Origin: Arthrobacter stackebrandtii
GTDB taxonomy: Bacteria > Actinomycetota > Actinomycetes > Actinomycetales > Micrococcaceae
DNA: 64,000 bases
Reading direction: 5' to 3'
Assembly (NCBI RefSeq): GCF_017876675.1
Contig: NZ_JAGIOI010000001.1
Coordinates: 2,232,001 to 2,296,000 of the forward strand
This document shows positions 15,673 to 24,504 of the stretch, piece by piece. The position numbers were made by a program, and so were the translations under genes. The first letter of the stretch is position 1. Each line of letters opens with the position of its first letter. The notes under the pieces were generated by a model. It searched no databases, was not told the origin of the DNA, and saw nothing but the letters and a program-made list of their open reading frames with translations.

Positions 15673-17802
15673 ATGGAAACTGCTACGGCGATTCAGACGG
15701 TACCCAGCTACATTCGTGATGCCTGGTGGACGCCCGCCGATGGTGCCGCCGCCACGGAGGTCCGCGACGCCAGCACGGGCGAGGTCATCGCCCGGGTGTC
15801 GGCCGAAGGACTCGACCTGGCGGCCGCCGTCGACCATGGACGCAGCGTGGGCCAGACCGAACTGGGGAGGCTGACCACCCACGGGCGCGCCCTGCTGTTA
15901 AGGGACCTGGCGCAATACCTGAACGGCCGGAGTGAGGAACTGTACGCGGTCTCCGCGCAAACCGGTGCCACGAGGATTGATTCCATGGTGGACATCGACG
16001 GCGGCATCGGCGTGCTGTTCACCCTGTCGTCCAAGGGACGGCGCGAACTTCCCAACGCGAACGTCATCGTGGAGGGGCCCGTGGAGGTGCTGAGCAAGGA
16101 CGGCTCGTTCATCGGCGAGCACATCCACACGCGCATTCCGGGTGTGGCCGTGCAGGTCAACGCCTTCAACTTCCCCGTGTGGGGCATGCTGGAAAAGTTC
16201 GCGCCGGCGTTCATCGCAGGGGTCCCCACCATCGTGAAGCCGGCCACGCCCACCGGATTCCTGGCCGAGGCTGCGGTGCGCGCCATGGTGGAGTCCGGGA
16301 TCCTGCCGGACGGTTCGCTGCAGCTGGTGTCCGGCCCGGCCCGCGACCTTTTGGACCGGCTGGACTACCGCGACATGGTCTCCTTCACGGGCTCCGCCAG
16401 CACCGCAACCCTGCTGCGAAACCACCCGAACGTGGCGCACGGCGGCGTCCGCTTCATGGCCGAGACCGACTCCCTCAACGCCGCCATCCTGGGCCCCGAC
16501 GCCGTCCCCGGCACCCCCGAATTCGACGCCTTCATCAAGTCAGCAGCCACCGAAATGACCGTCAAGGCCGGGCAAAAGTGCACGGCGATCCGGCGCGTCA
16601 TCGTCCCCAACCCCGTGCGCCATGCCGTCATTGACGCCATCGGCGCACGGCTCCGTGAGCGCGTGGTCATTGGCGACCCCCGCGCCGACGGGGTCACGAT
16701 GGGTGCCCTCGCCTCCCTCGAACAGCTGGCGGATGTCCGCGCAGCCGTCCGTGCCATGCTCGCGGCCGGGGGCGAGCTGGCCTACGGCACCCTGGACGCG
16801 CCGGCGGTGACGCGCGCTGACGGGGAGGTGTCCGGCGTCGAACAGGGCGCCTTCATGTCCCCGGTGCTGCTGAACTGGCCGGATTCAGGGTCGCCTGCGG
16901 TCCACACGCTGGAGGCATTTGGCCCGGTGGCCGGGGTGCTGGGTTATGACATGCACGACGGCGATGCCTCCGAAGCGGTCAGGCTCGCGGCGCTGGGGGC
17001 CGGGTCCCTTGTGGCGACCGTGTGCACCAACGATCCCGAGGTGGCGCGGCAGCTGGTGACCGGGATCGCGGCGCACCACGGCCGCATCCTGCTGCTGAAC
17101 CGCGAGGATGCCCGCAGCTCCACCGGGCACGGGGCTCCGGTTCCGCACCTGGTGCACGGCGGGCCGGGCCGGGCTGGCGGCGGCGAGGAGCTCGGCGGCA
17201 TCCGCTCGGTCTGGCACCACATGCAGCGCACCGCCCTTCAGGGCTCGCCCAACATGCTCACGGCCCTGACCGGCGAATGGCACACGGGTGCAGACCGGGT
17301 TATCGCCGGGGATCCGGAGTTTGGCGGTGTGCCCGGCGCTGTGCACCCGTTCCGGAAGTCGCTGGCGGAGCTGCGCATCGGCGACGCGTTTGCCTCGGGC
17401 CTGCGGCAGGTGGAGCTCGCCGACATCTCGGCGTTTGCGGAGGGCACGGGCGACTTGTTCTACGCCCACACCGACGCTGACGCCGCGGCGAGGAACCCGT
17501 TCTTCCCCGGGATCGTGGCGCACGGGTACCTGCTGGTGTCGTGGGCGGCGGGGTTGTTCGTGGAACCCGCACCGGGGCCCGTCCTGGCCAACTACGGACT
17601 TGAAAGCCTGCGCTTTCTGACGCCCGTTGCGGCCGGCGATTCGATCCGCGTGACACTGACGGCCAAGCGCATCACCCCGCGCGTCACTGATGACTACGGG
17701 GAGGTCTGCTGGGATGCCGTGCTGAACAACCAGGACGGGGCCACCGTGGCCACGTACGACGTCCTGACGCTCGTGGAGAAGGTGGACACCCTCTACGCGT
17801 AG
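15673..17802 (+). CDS. paaZ: Bifunctional oxepin-CoA hydrolase / semialdehyde dehydrogenase
   Basis: Opens oxepin-CoA and oxidises the resulting aldehyde to 3-oxo-5,6-dehydrosuberyl-CoA, using NADP. The 709-residue protein has an N-terminal aldehyde dehydrogenase domain (about 1-530) with Glu264 (MAETDS) and nucleophile Cys303 (GQKCTAI). A C-terminal MaoC-type hotdog hydratase domain follows (about 560-690), with FAEGTGDLFYAHTDADAAARNPFFPGIVAHG. Both activities therefore look intact. The ATG at 15673 is chosen over the GTG at 15664 because an AAAGGA site is correctly spaced only for the ATG. It is the last gene of the paaJ-F-H-Z operon after a 76-bp gap. Confidence 0.95.
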   Translation: METATAIQTVPSYIRDAWWTPADGAAATEVRDASTGEVIARVSAEGLDLAAAVDHGRSVGQTELGRLTTHGRALLLRDLAQYLNGRSEELYAVSAQTGATRIDSMVDIDGGIGVLFTLSSKGRRELPNANVIVEGPVEVLSKDGSFIGEHIHTRIPGVAVQVNAFNFPVWGMLEKFAPAFIAGVPTIVKPATPTGFLAEAAVRAMVESGILPDGSLQLVSGPARDLLDRLDYRDMVSFTGSASTATLLRNHPNVAHGGVRFMAETDSLNAAILGPDAVPGTPEFDAFIKSAATEMTVKAGQKCTAIRRVIVPNPVRHAVIDAIGARLRERVVIGDPRADGVTMGALASLEQLADVRAAVRAMLAAGGELAYGTLDAPAVTRADGEVSGVEQGAFMSPVLLNWPDSGSPAVHTLEAFGPVAGVLGYDMHDGDASEAVRLAALGAGSLVATVCTNDPEVARQLVTGIAAHHGRILLLNREDARSSTGHGAPVPHLVHGGPGRAGGGEELGGIRSVWHHMQRTALQGSPNMLTALTGEWHTGADRVIAGDPEFGGVPGAVHPFRKSLAELRIGDAFASGLRQVELADISAFAEGTGDLFYAHTDADAAARNPFFPGIVAHGYLLVSWAAGLFVEPAPGPVLANYGLESLRFLTPVAAGDSIRVTLTAKRITPRVTDDYGEVCWDAVLNNQDGATVATYDVLTLVEKVDTLYA

Positions 17803-17838
17803 CGCCGTGCCCAACGGGTCCCGCCATGAAGCCGCCGG

Positions 17839-18390
17839 TCAGTTCCGGTGGTAGAAGTTGCGGCGCTCACGCCGGGTGATGTCTTCGGAGTAGGGCGGCT
17901 TGAACCAGGCGGCGCCGCCGTCGAGCCGGACACTCCAGCCCCTGTTGTGAAGGTAGTGGTGGTGCAGGCTGCAACAGAGAACGCCGTTGTCCACACTTGT
18001 GTCCCCGCCGTTCTGCCACGGGATGATGTGGTGCGCTTCGGTCCACTGCGGGGGCACCGTGCAGTCCGGGAAGGCGCAGCCCATGTCGCGGGCCACGAGG
18101 ATCTTGCGTTGGGCGAACGTGAAAAGCCTTTGGGTGCGGCCCACATCGAGAATCTGCCCGTTGCTGTCTACCAGCATGCGGGTGACATCTGCATCGCACA
18201 CCGCTTCGGAAAACAAGGGCCGTGGAACCTTTCCGCTGAAGGGGGTGTTGATGGTCCCTCCCATGGATTGGCCGTCTTTGGATTGGCGGTCAATATCTTC
18301 CTGCGTCACAGACAGGTAGAGCTGGGTTTTCAATCCGCCGTTGAGGGGGAGGGCGCCGGTGCCCGCACACCATTGACCAAGTGGGGCCAC
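17839..18390 (-). pseudogene. Truncated DUF222/HNH endonuclease (13E12 type), C-terminal part only
   Basis: About 183 residues match only the last part of actinobacterial DUF222-HNH (13E12 repeat) proteins, which are usually 400-500 residues. The HNH core is clear: CAFPDCTVPPQWTEAHHI, then NGGDTSVDNGVLCCSLHHHYLH. Upstream in the same frame a stop occurs about nine codons before the GTG at 18390, and the DUF222 domain is absent, so this is best read as a decayed copy. It separates two paa operons, on the strand opposite to paaZ. Some catalytic residues remain, so leftover activity cannot be excluded. Confidence 0.75.
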
Positions 18391-18746
18391 GGCCCAGCAT
18401 TGCCCGGCTGCTGGTCAGGACGGTCCGGGTCATCTTCGGGCGGAACCGGCCCGGATCCCCATGGACGTGGCCTCGTCATAGCGGCAACGTCAGTTGTTAC
18501 CGCCAATCAAGCTAGGAACAGTGGAAATTGCTTGGGACTCCGTTGGACCTATGTCGGCCCGCCATTCCCTGTCATCGTGAACTGTTGCGCATTGGCAACT
18601 CTGGTGGCAGTGAGTCCCTTGTTTCCTCTTAGCAATACCTCCGGGAAGCTGAGTCCTAGACAACGCGCGAACGCTCTGCGTATCGTGATGTGAGGTGTAC
18701 ATCTGGGGAAGTCGAGTTCTCTGACCCCACGAATTAGGAGGTCGAC
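18391..18746. other. Intergenic decay region
   Basis: These 356 bases hold no gene I can support. GC falls towards the right. The first few tens of bases may be residual HNH-gene sequence. The end carries a strong AGGAGG ribosome binding site (18736-18741) for the small gene at 18747. Confidence 0.4.
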
Positions 18747-18986
18747 GTGACTTTTGATCAGCATTGGCGGCAGATCGCGCTCCGCAGTAAATATCGAACA
18801 GCCACAGCAACTGTATTCGGGATTACGCTTCTCGCGCTTATTTTGCAATTCATCATTTTTCCGCAGAATCCGGAAATTGCTTCCTTGGTGAATTCGACTG
18901 TACCTATCGTGTTGATCGGATACTTTGTGAAACTTGCAGACTTGACCCGCAAGGCCGCGAAAAGGGACAAAATTTCGATTCCTTGA
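18747..18986 (+). CDS. Small two-helix membrane protein
   Basis: A 79-residue protein starting at GTG 18747, supported by AGGAGG five bases upstream. It has two predicted transmembrane helices (about 18-38 and 44-64), with a basic N-terminus and a basic tail ending KAAKRDKISIP. No family is recognised. The gene is much poorer in GC than its neighbours and stands alone next to a broken HNH gene, so it is probably a recent acquisition or a remnant of a mobile segment. Confidence 0.6.
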   Translation: MTFDQHWRQIALRSKYRTATATVFGITLLALILQFIIFPQNPEIASLVNSTVPIVLIGYFVKLADLTRKAAKRDKISIP

Positions 18987-19090
18987 GCGGTGCTGAGTGA
19001 AAGATTTGTCATGGCTGGTGCCATGTTTCGGCAGGTTGAAAGAGGCTACTTCAGCGCCAAGTATCAGGGCCGGAGAATGCAGCACTGAAC

Positions 19091-19705
19091 CTACTTGCGA
19101 AGCCCTTCCAGTGTCATGGCCAGAACGTCGTCGGCCAGTTGCGGGGCGGACAGGCTGCCTCCGGGCTTGTACCACTCAACAATTGAATTCACGGTGCCGA
19201 ACATGAGCCGGGTGATGGTGCCGGCGGCAATGTCGTCCCGCAGGGTTCCGGCCTTCTGGGCCTCGGCCACCAGGCCGGTGACGGTCCGGTCAAAGGCGCG
19301 GCGGCGCGCCATCGCCTCCCGTTCCATCTCGGTGTTGCCCCGCAGCCGCAGCAGCAGGGTGACAAAGGGCAGGCGCTCCACCAGCACCGAAATCATCTCC
19401 CGGAGCACAAACTCAAGGCGGGCATCAGGCGCTCCCGAGGTGGCGCCGTCGTACGTCAAGACCTCTTCCAGCCCGCCCAGGGCCTCCTCCAGAGCCAGCC
19501 TCAACAGCTCCTCCTTGGACGGGACGTGGTGGTAGATGGCCGACTTGGTGATGCCCAGGTTCTCGGCCAGGATCCCCATGGACGTGGCCTCGTAGCCGTG
19601 CCGGTTGAAGACGTCGACGGCGATCCGCAGGACGGTTTGCTGGTCGTAGCCGGGCCGGCCGCGCTTGGCGGGGGCGGTGGCGGGCGAGGGGGCGGTGTTG
19701 GGCAT
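19091..19705 (-). CDS. paaR: TetR-family repressor of phenylacetate catabolism
   Basis: A 204-residue TetR regulator. The N-terminal helix-turn-helix covers about 20-65 (AVDVFNRHGYEATSMG, then LAENLGITKSAIYHHVPSKEELL), and the ligand/dimer domain follows. It lies immediately downstream of paaK in the paaI-K-R minus-strand operon. Near-identical palindromic sites in front of paaJ and between paaI and paaA are its likely operators. In known systems the inducer is phenylacetyl-CoA. A short Pro/Ala-rich N-terminal extension precedes the DNA-binding domain. Confidence 0.88.
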   Translation of the reverse strand: MPNTAPSPATAPAKRGRPGYDQQTVLRIAVDVFNRHGYEATSMGILAENLGITKSAIYHHVPSKEELLRLALEEALGGLEEVLTYDGATSGAPDARLEFVLREMISVLVERLPFVTLLLRLRGNTEMEREAMARRRAFDRTVTGLVAEAQKAGTLRDDIAAGTITRLMFGTVNSIVEWYKPGGSLSAPQLADDVLAMTLEGLRK

Positions 19706-19738
19706 GTTCCCTAGTTTCCCATGGTGGTTTCCGCCCGC

Positions 19739-21070
19739 TTAATCGCGGGTCCGGTTGTCATAGACGCGCCGCAGCTTGCCGCTGGAGCGGGCCAGCGAGC
19801 CCGGGGCGGCAATGTCGACGACGGCCGTGGAACCGATGTACGTCTTGACCGCCCGCCGCAAGGCCTCCGCCGCGGCGGCGCGCGCCTCCTCCGTGGCGTC
19901 GGGGCGCGGTTCGATGTGGATGGTCATTTCGTCCCGGTGCCCGGAACGCGTCAGCTCGAGCTGGAAATGCGGGCTCAGCGCCGGGATGCGCAAGGCGATT
20001 TCCTCGATTTGGGACGGGAAGAGGTTCACGCCGCGCAGGATGATCATGTCGTCGCTGCGCCCGGAAATCCGCGCCATCCGGCGCATGGCCGGGCGCGCCG
20101 TGCCGGGGTGCAGGCTGGAGAGGTCCTTGGTGCGGTAGCGGATGACCGGCATGGCCTCCTTGGTGAGCGAGGTGAACACGAGCTCGCCCGTCTGCCCGTC
20201 CGGCAGGACGGACCCGTCGTCAAAGGGGTCGATGATTTCCGGGATGAAGTGGTCCTCCCAGATGTGGTTGCCGTCCTTTGTCTCCACGCATTCACCCGCG
20301 ACGCCCGGCCCCATGACCTCGGAAAGGCCGTAAATGTCGCAGGCATCCAGCCCCATGCCAGTTTCCAGCTCCCGGCGCATTTCCTCCGTCCACGGCTCGG
20401 CCCCGCACACGGCAAACTTCAGCGACGTGCTGCGGGGGTCGATGCCGCGGCTGGCCATCGCATCCATGATGGTCAGCAGGTATGTTGGCGTGCACATGAT
20501 GGCATCCGGTGCGAAGTCCTGGATCAGCTGGACCTGTTTCTCGGTCTGCCCTCCGGACATGGGAACCACGGTGGTGCCCAGCGCCTCGGCGCCGTAGTGC
20601 GCGCCCAGCCCGCCGGTGAACAGGCCGTAGCCGTAGGCGTTGTGGACAACCATTCCCGGCCGGACGCCCGACGCCCGCATGGACCGTGCAACCAGCGACG
20701 CCCACATGGTGATGTCATTCCTGGTGTACCCCACCACGGTGGGCCGGCCCGTGGTGCCTGAGCTGGCATGGATCCGCACCACCTGGTCCCTAGGCACGGC
20801 AAACATGCCAAACGGGTACTCCTGCCGCAGGTCCTCCTTGGTGGTGTACGGGAACTTGGCCAGGTCCGCCAACTCGTGAAGGTCCGACGGGTGCACTCCC
20901 GCGGCGTCAAACTTGCGCTTGTACAGCGGCACCCGGTCATAGGCGTACGCCAGGGTGTGCTTCAGGCGGATGAGCTGCAGGGCCTCCAGTTCGCCGCGGC
21001 CCATGAGCTCGGCCGGGTCCAGCCGGCCGGGGTCTGCCGGCTGGGATGCTACGGGGGATGCATTGTTCAT
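19739..21070 (-). CDS. paaK: Phenylacetate-CoA ligase
   Basis: Activates phenylacetate with ATP and CoA to phenylacetyl-CoA, the entry step and inducer source of the pathway. The 443-residue size is typical. The AMP-binding P-loop HASSGTTGRPTVVGYT is present, with GAEPWTEEMR, the YGLSEVMGPG aromatic-acid motif, and the C-terminal AMP-binding_C_2 domain ending KLRRVYDNR. It lies between paaI (18 bases upstream) and paaR (33 bases downstream) in one operon. Confidence 0.95.
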   Translation of the reverse strand: MNNASPVASQPADPGRLDPAELMGRGELEALQLIRLKHTLAYAYDRVPLYKRKFDAAGVHPSDLHELADLAKFPYTTKEDLRQEYPFGMFAVPRDQVVRIHASSGTTGRPTVVGYTRNDITMWASLVARSMRASGVRPGMVVHNAYGYGLFTGGLGAHYGAEALGTTVVPMSGGQTEKQVQLIQDFAPDAIMCTPTYLLTIMDAMASRGIDPRSTSLKFAVCGAEPWTEEMRRELETGMGLDACDIYGLSEVMGPGVAGECVETKDGNHIWEDHFIPEIIDPFDDGSVLPDGQTGELVFTSLTKEAMPVIRYRTKDLSSLHPGTARPAMRRMARISGRSDDMIILRGVNLFPSQIEEIALRIPALSPHFQLELTRSGHRDEMTIHIEPRPDATEEARAAAAEALRRAVKTYIGSTAVVDIAAPGSLARSSGKLRRVYDNRTRD

Positions 21071-21088
21071 GAGTCCGGTCTTTCGCCG

Positions 21089-21628
21089 TCACTGCTTCTT
21101 CGGGATGGCCCGGCTCCGGCCGCGGAATTCCGCCACCACCGTGCCGCGTTGATGGTCGACGGCGCTGCTGCCGCGGCTGCCGTTTTCGGCGCCGCCGTCG
21201 GCCCCGTCGTTGCCGTCGTCGGCGAAAACCTGGACGTCGTAGAGCCCGCTCCGGCCCTGCTGCTGGCGCCGCCTGGCCACGGCGGTGATCCTCTGCCCGG
21301 CGCGCGTCGGCGCCAGGAAATTGACGTCGACGCCGGACGCCACGCTCACGCTGTCCCCGCCGCCGTCGGCCGGGTTGCAGGCCAGCGCAAAGGCGGAATC
21401 GGCGAACGCAAAGATCATGCCGCCGTGCGTGATGCCAAAGCCGTTCATCATTTCGGGCCGCAGCGTCATGGCGATCGTCGCCCGCCCGTCGGCCAATTCC
21501 AGCACCTCGACCCCCAGCCATTCGGACGCCCGGTCATTGAACAGAAGGGCGTGGTTCTGGGCAGGGCCCGCGGCATCGTCCGCGGCGGGGCCCGGCACGG
21601 CGGGCGATTGACTGGCCATGCCCGCCAT
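21089..21628 (-). CDS. paaI: Hydroxyphenylacetyl-CoA thioesterase
   Basis: A hotdog-fold acyl-CoA thioesterase of 179 residues that in this pathway rescues CoA from dead-end phenylacetyl-CoA derivatives. The family signature is clear: NGFGITHGGMIFAFADSAFALACN, with the catalytic Asp in ADSAF, then GVDVNFLAPTRAGQRITAVA. The C-terminal tail contains a Gly/Asp-rich stretch. The first ATG (21628) has an AGGA four bases upstream; an ATG at 21619 is also possible. First gene of paaI-K-R, divergent from paaA. Confidence 0.9.
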   Translation of the reverse strand: MAGMASQSPAVPGPAADDAAGPAQNHALLFNDRASEWLGVEVLELADGRATIAMTLRPEMMNGFGITHGGMIFAFADSAFALACNPADGGGDSVSVASGVDVNFLAPTRAGQRITAVARRRQQQGRSGLYDVQVFADDGNDGADGGAENGSRGSSAVDHQRGTVVAEFRGRSRAIPKKQ

Positions 21629-21661
21629 TATATCCTGAACGAACGGTCGGTAAATAAATAT
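21629..21661. promoter_or_regulatory. Divergent paaI/paaA promoters with PaaR operator
   Basis: GAACGAACGGTCGGTAAAT (21637-21655) is nearly identical to the site at 12596. A rightward -10-like TATATC (21629-21634) lies directly left of it and a leftward -10-like TATTTA directly right of it. A single bound repressor could therefore shut both divergent operons. Reverse-strand reading TTACCGACCGTTCG fits a TetR-type palindrome. Confidence 0.78.
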
Positions 21662-21732
21662 CCGGTGGGTTTTTCAAGAAAGTTCACGGCCGGCCGGCCA
21701 CCGGGAACAAGGCATATGTCAAAGGAGACGCC

Positions 21733-22692
21733 ATGCCGGAACTACAGGGCGACGACGCCGGACAGGCTCATTTTGACGCCGTCATCGCGAGGGACTCACG
21801 GATCGAGCCCACGGACTGGATGCCCGCGGACTACCGCCATGCCCTCATCCGCCAGATGTCCCAGCACGCGCATTCGGAGATCATCGGCATGCAGCCGGAG
21901 GCCAACTGGATCACCCGCGCCCCGAGCCTCAAGCGCAAGGCCATCCTCATGGCGAAGGTCCAGGACGAGGCCGGCCACGGGCTCTACCTCTACTCCGCCA
22001 CGGAAACGCTGGGCATCACACGCGATGAAATGACAGCCCAACTGCTGGCCGGCAAGGCCCGCTACTCCTCGATCTTCAACTATCCCGCCGTGACCTGGGC
22101 GGACATGGGCGCCATCGGCTGGATGGTCGACGGCGCCGCGATCACCAACCAGGTGCCGCTGTGCCGGGCGTCGTACGGCCCGTATGCCCGCGCCATGGTG
22201 CGCATCTGCAAGGAGGAATCCTTCCACCAGCGCCAGGGTTTTGAGATCCTGCTGGAACTCTCCCACGGCACGCCCGGGCAGAAGGCCATGGCGCAGGACG
22301 CCGTCAACCGCTGGTACGGCCCCTCGCTCATGATGTTCGGCCCGCCGGACACCGATTCGCCCAACTCGCAACAGTCCATGGCCTGGAACATCAAGCGCTT
22401 CAGCAACGACGAGCTCCGTTCCCGCTTCGTCGGCATGCTTGCGGAACAGGCCAAGGTGCTGGGGCTGGAACTGCCGGATCCGGCCGTCCGCCTCAACCCG
22501 GACACCGGAAAGTGGGAGCACGGCCCGCTCGACTGGGACGAGTTCAAGAACGTCCTCGCCGGCCGCGGCCCCTGCAACGCCCAGCGCATGGAGCGCCGCC
22601 GCGCCGCGCACGACGGCGGGGCCTGGGTTCGCGAGGCAGCCGCCGCCTACGCTGCCAAACAGGCCGCGCGCGCGGCCCAGGAGGTGGCCTAG
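21733..22692 (+). CDS. paaA: Phenylacetyl-CoA epoxidase catalytic subunit A
   Basis: The diiron catalytic subunit of the ring 1,2-epoxidase that converts phenylacetyl-CoA to its epoxide with O2 and electrons from PaaE. The 319-residue protein has ferritin-like ligand segments [25 protein letters not shown] and [13 protein letters not shown]. The ATG has a strong AAAGGAG site. First gene of the rightward paaABCDE-G operon, with a leader of about 90 bases from the probable promoter at 21629. Confidence 0.97.
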   Translation: MPELQGDDAGQAHFDAVIARDSRIEPTDWMPADYRHALIRQMSQHAHSEIIGMQPEANWITRAPSLKRKAILMAKVQDEAGHGLYLYSATETLGITRDEMTAQLLAGKARYSSIFNYPAVTWADMGAIGWMVDGAAITNQVPLCRASYGPYARAMVRICKEESFHQRQGFEILLELSHGTPGQKAMAQDAVNRWYGPSLMMFGPPDTDSPNSQQSMAWNIKRFSNDELRSRFVGMLAEQAKVLGLELPDPAVRLNPDTGKWEHGPLDWDEFKNVLAGRGPCNAQRMERRRAAHDGGAWVREAAAAYAAKQAARAAQEVA

Positions 22693-22694
22693 CC

Positions 22695-23066
22695 ATGTGC
22701 CCCGCCAACACTTCCGCCGGTGCCGGGCCCGCCTCCGAGACGGCTTCCCCCGCTCCAGGCTCGACGCCGGCTCCCGCACCAGCTGCCCCGGCCTGGCCCT
22801 TGTGGGAAGTCTTCGTACGGTCAAACCGCGGACTCAGCCACGTCCACGCCGGCTCGCTGCACGCGCCGGATGCGACCATGGCGCTGCGCAACGCCCGCGA
22901 CCTCTACACCCGCCGCAACGAGGGCGTGTCCATCTGGGTGGTCCCGTCCGACGCCATCGCAGCCTCCGACCCCGACGCCAAGGGCTCCTTCTTCGAATCC
23001 CCGCAGGGCAAGGACTACCGCCATGCCACCTACTACACCAAGAGCGAAGGGGTGAAACATTTATGA
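22695..23066 (+). CDS. paaB: Phenylacetyl-CoA epoxidase subunit B
   Basis: A small structural subunit bridging PaaAC heterodimers in the epoxidase complex. The 123-residue protein carries the conserved core from WEVFVRSNRGLSHVHAGSLHAPD to YYTKSEG. About 35 Ala/Pro/Ser-rich residues precede the core and are absent from shorter homologues (around 95 residues), so either the protein has a disordered extension or translation begins later. It starts two bases after paaA and overlaps paaC by 4 bases. Confidence 0.94.
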   Translation: MCPANTSAGAGPASETASPAPGSTPAPAPAAPAWPLWEVFVRSNRGLSHVHAGSLHAPDATMALRNARDLYTRRNEGVSIWVVPSDAIAASDPDAKGSFFESPQGKDYRHATYYTKSEGVKHL

Positions 23067-23956
23067 CCGCTCCCACCGGTTCCCAACCCCAGAAGCATCG
23101 CAACCCCACCCCCTGGGCCCAGGGGGACAGCGCCGCCTCCGCCACGCGCATCACGCCCGGCAACGCGCTGCGCCCCGAGGACATTGCGCTCACAGCAGCC
23201 GAAGGCACAGCCCACCCCTCCGGGGATGTGGCCGAATACGCGCTCCGTCTCGGCGACGACGCCCTCATCCTGGCCCAGCGCCTGGGCCAGTGGATCTCCC
23301 GCGGACCCGAACTGGAAGAAGACGTGGCCCTGGGCAACATCGGCCTTGACCAGCTCGGCCACGCCCGCTCCTTCCTCAGCTACGCCGGGGCCGCATGGGG
23401 CAAGACCGAGGACGACCTCGCCTACTTCCGCCGTGAACCCGAATTCCGCTCCGCCCACCTGTTCGAGCAGCCCAACGGCGACTTTGCCGCCACGATCGCC
23501 CGCCAGTTCGTCGCCGCCAGCTGGCAGTACCCGCTCTACCGCGAACTCAGCAGTTCATCGGACCCCATGCTGGCCGCCATTGCCGCGAAGGCCGTGAAGG
23601 AAGTGGACTACCACCTGGACCACAGCACGCAGTGGGTGCTGCGCCTGGCCGGCGGCACGGAGGAATCGCGCCGGCGCATGGTGGCGGGGCTGGACCTCAT
23701 GTGGCCGTTTGTGGGCGAGCTCTTTGAGGACGATCCGCTCACCACCCAACTCGGGGACGCCGCCGTCGTGCCTTCCAGCCTGACGGCGGAGTTTGACCGA
23801 ACCACCGGCGCCGTCCTGGCCGAGGCGGAGCTGGCCGTTCCCGCGCACCCCATGGCCACGGGAGGCGGCCGGCGGGGCCGGCACTCGGAGCACCTTGGCT
23901 ACCTGCTGGCCGAAATGCAGGTCCTGGCGCGCGATTTCCCCGGGGCAAGCTGGTGA
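23063..23956 (+). CDS. paaC: Phenylacetyl-CoA epoxidase subunit C
   Basis: The structural partner of PaaA, ferritin-like but without a full metal site. 297 residues, longer than the usual ~250 because of an N-terminal extension of about 45 residues rich in Pro and Ser. Conserved segments include YALRLGDDALILAQRLGQW, LGNIGLDQLGHARSFLSYAG and KEVDYHLDHSTQWVLRLAGGTEES. The ATG overlaps the paaB stop and the stop overlaps the GTG of paaD. Confidence 0.95.
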   Translation: MTAPTGSQPQKHRNPTPWAQGDSAASATRITPGNALRPEDIALTAAEGTAHPSGDVAEYALRLGDDALILAQRLGQWISRGPELEEDVALGNIGLDQLGHARSFLSYAGAAWGKTEDDLAYFRREPEFRSAHLFEQPNGDFAATIARQFVAASWQYPLYRELSSSSDPMLAAIAAKAVKEVDYHLDHSTQWVLRLAGGTEESRRRMVAGLDLMWPFVGELFEDDPLTTQLGDAAVVPSSLTAEFDRTTGAVLAEAELAVPAHPMATGGGRRGRHSEHLGYLLAEMQVLARDFPGASW

Positions 23957-24504
23957 GCGCCGTGCAGACACAGACACTGCAGCAGGCGGCCTGGGAGATC
24001 GCAGCCGCCGTGCCGGACCCCGAACTTCCCGTGCTGAGCATCGCGGACCTCGGCATCCTGCGCGCCGTCGAGGTGGGCGACGCTGCCGGGATGCCCGACG
24101 CCGGAGGGCCGGGTTCCGCGGCAGGCCGGCCTGCCGTGCGGGTCACCATCACGCCCACCTACTCGGGCTGCCCCGCCATGGACACCATCCGCGGCGACGT
24201 GCGGGCCGCGTTCACTGCGGCGGGCTGGCCGGAGCCGGAGATCGTGACGGTGCTCTCGCCCGCGTGGACCAGCGACTGGATGAGTGCCGCGGGCCGGGCC
24301 AAGCTGGAGGCGTTTGGGATTGCCCCGCCCAGCGGCCGCTCCGGTGTGCGCAGCGGGCCCGTCCGGCTGGCGCTGGCCGTGAAATGCCCGCACTGCCAGT
24401 CGCTGCACACCCGTGAGCTGGCCCGGTTCGGCTCCACCTCCTGCAAGGCGCTGTACGTGTGCACGGACTGCAGGGAACCGTTCGACTACTTCAAGGTGCT
24501 CTGA
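23953..24504 (+). CDS. paaD: Phenylacetyl-CoA epoxidase maturation protein D
   Basis: A MIP18/SufT-like (DUF59) protein needed for epoxidase assembly, probably for Fe-S or diiron maturation. The 183-residue protein has VPDPELPVLSIADLGILR at the N-terminus and TYSGCPAMDTIRGDV in the DUF59 core. The C-terminal zinc-ribbon-like motif has four cysteines (KCPHCQSLHT, CKALYVCTDC). Starts with GTG overlapping the paaC stop by 4 bases. A Gly/Ala-rich insert around residues 40-55 is not in the core family. Confidence 0.94.
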   Translation: MSAVQTQTLQQAAWEIAAAVPDPELPVLSIADLGILRAVEVGDAAGMPDAGGPGSAAGRPAVRVTITPTYSGCPAMDTIRGDVRAAFTAAGWPEPEIVTVLSPAWTSDWMSAAGRAKLEAFGIAPPSGRSGVRSGPVRLALAVKCPHCQSLHTRELARFGSTSCKALYVCTDCREPFDYFKVL

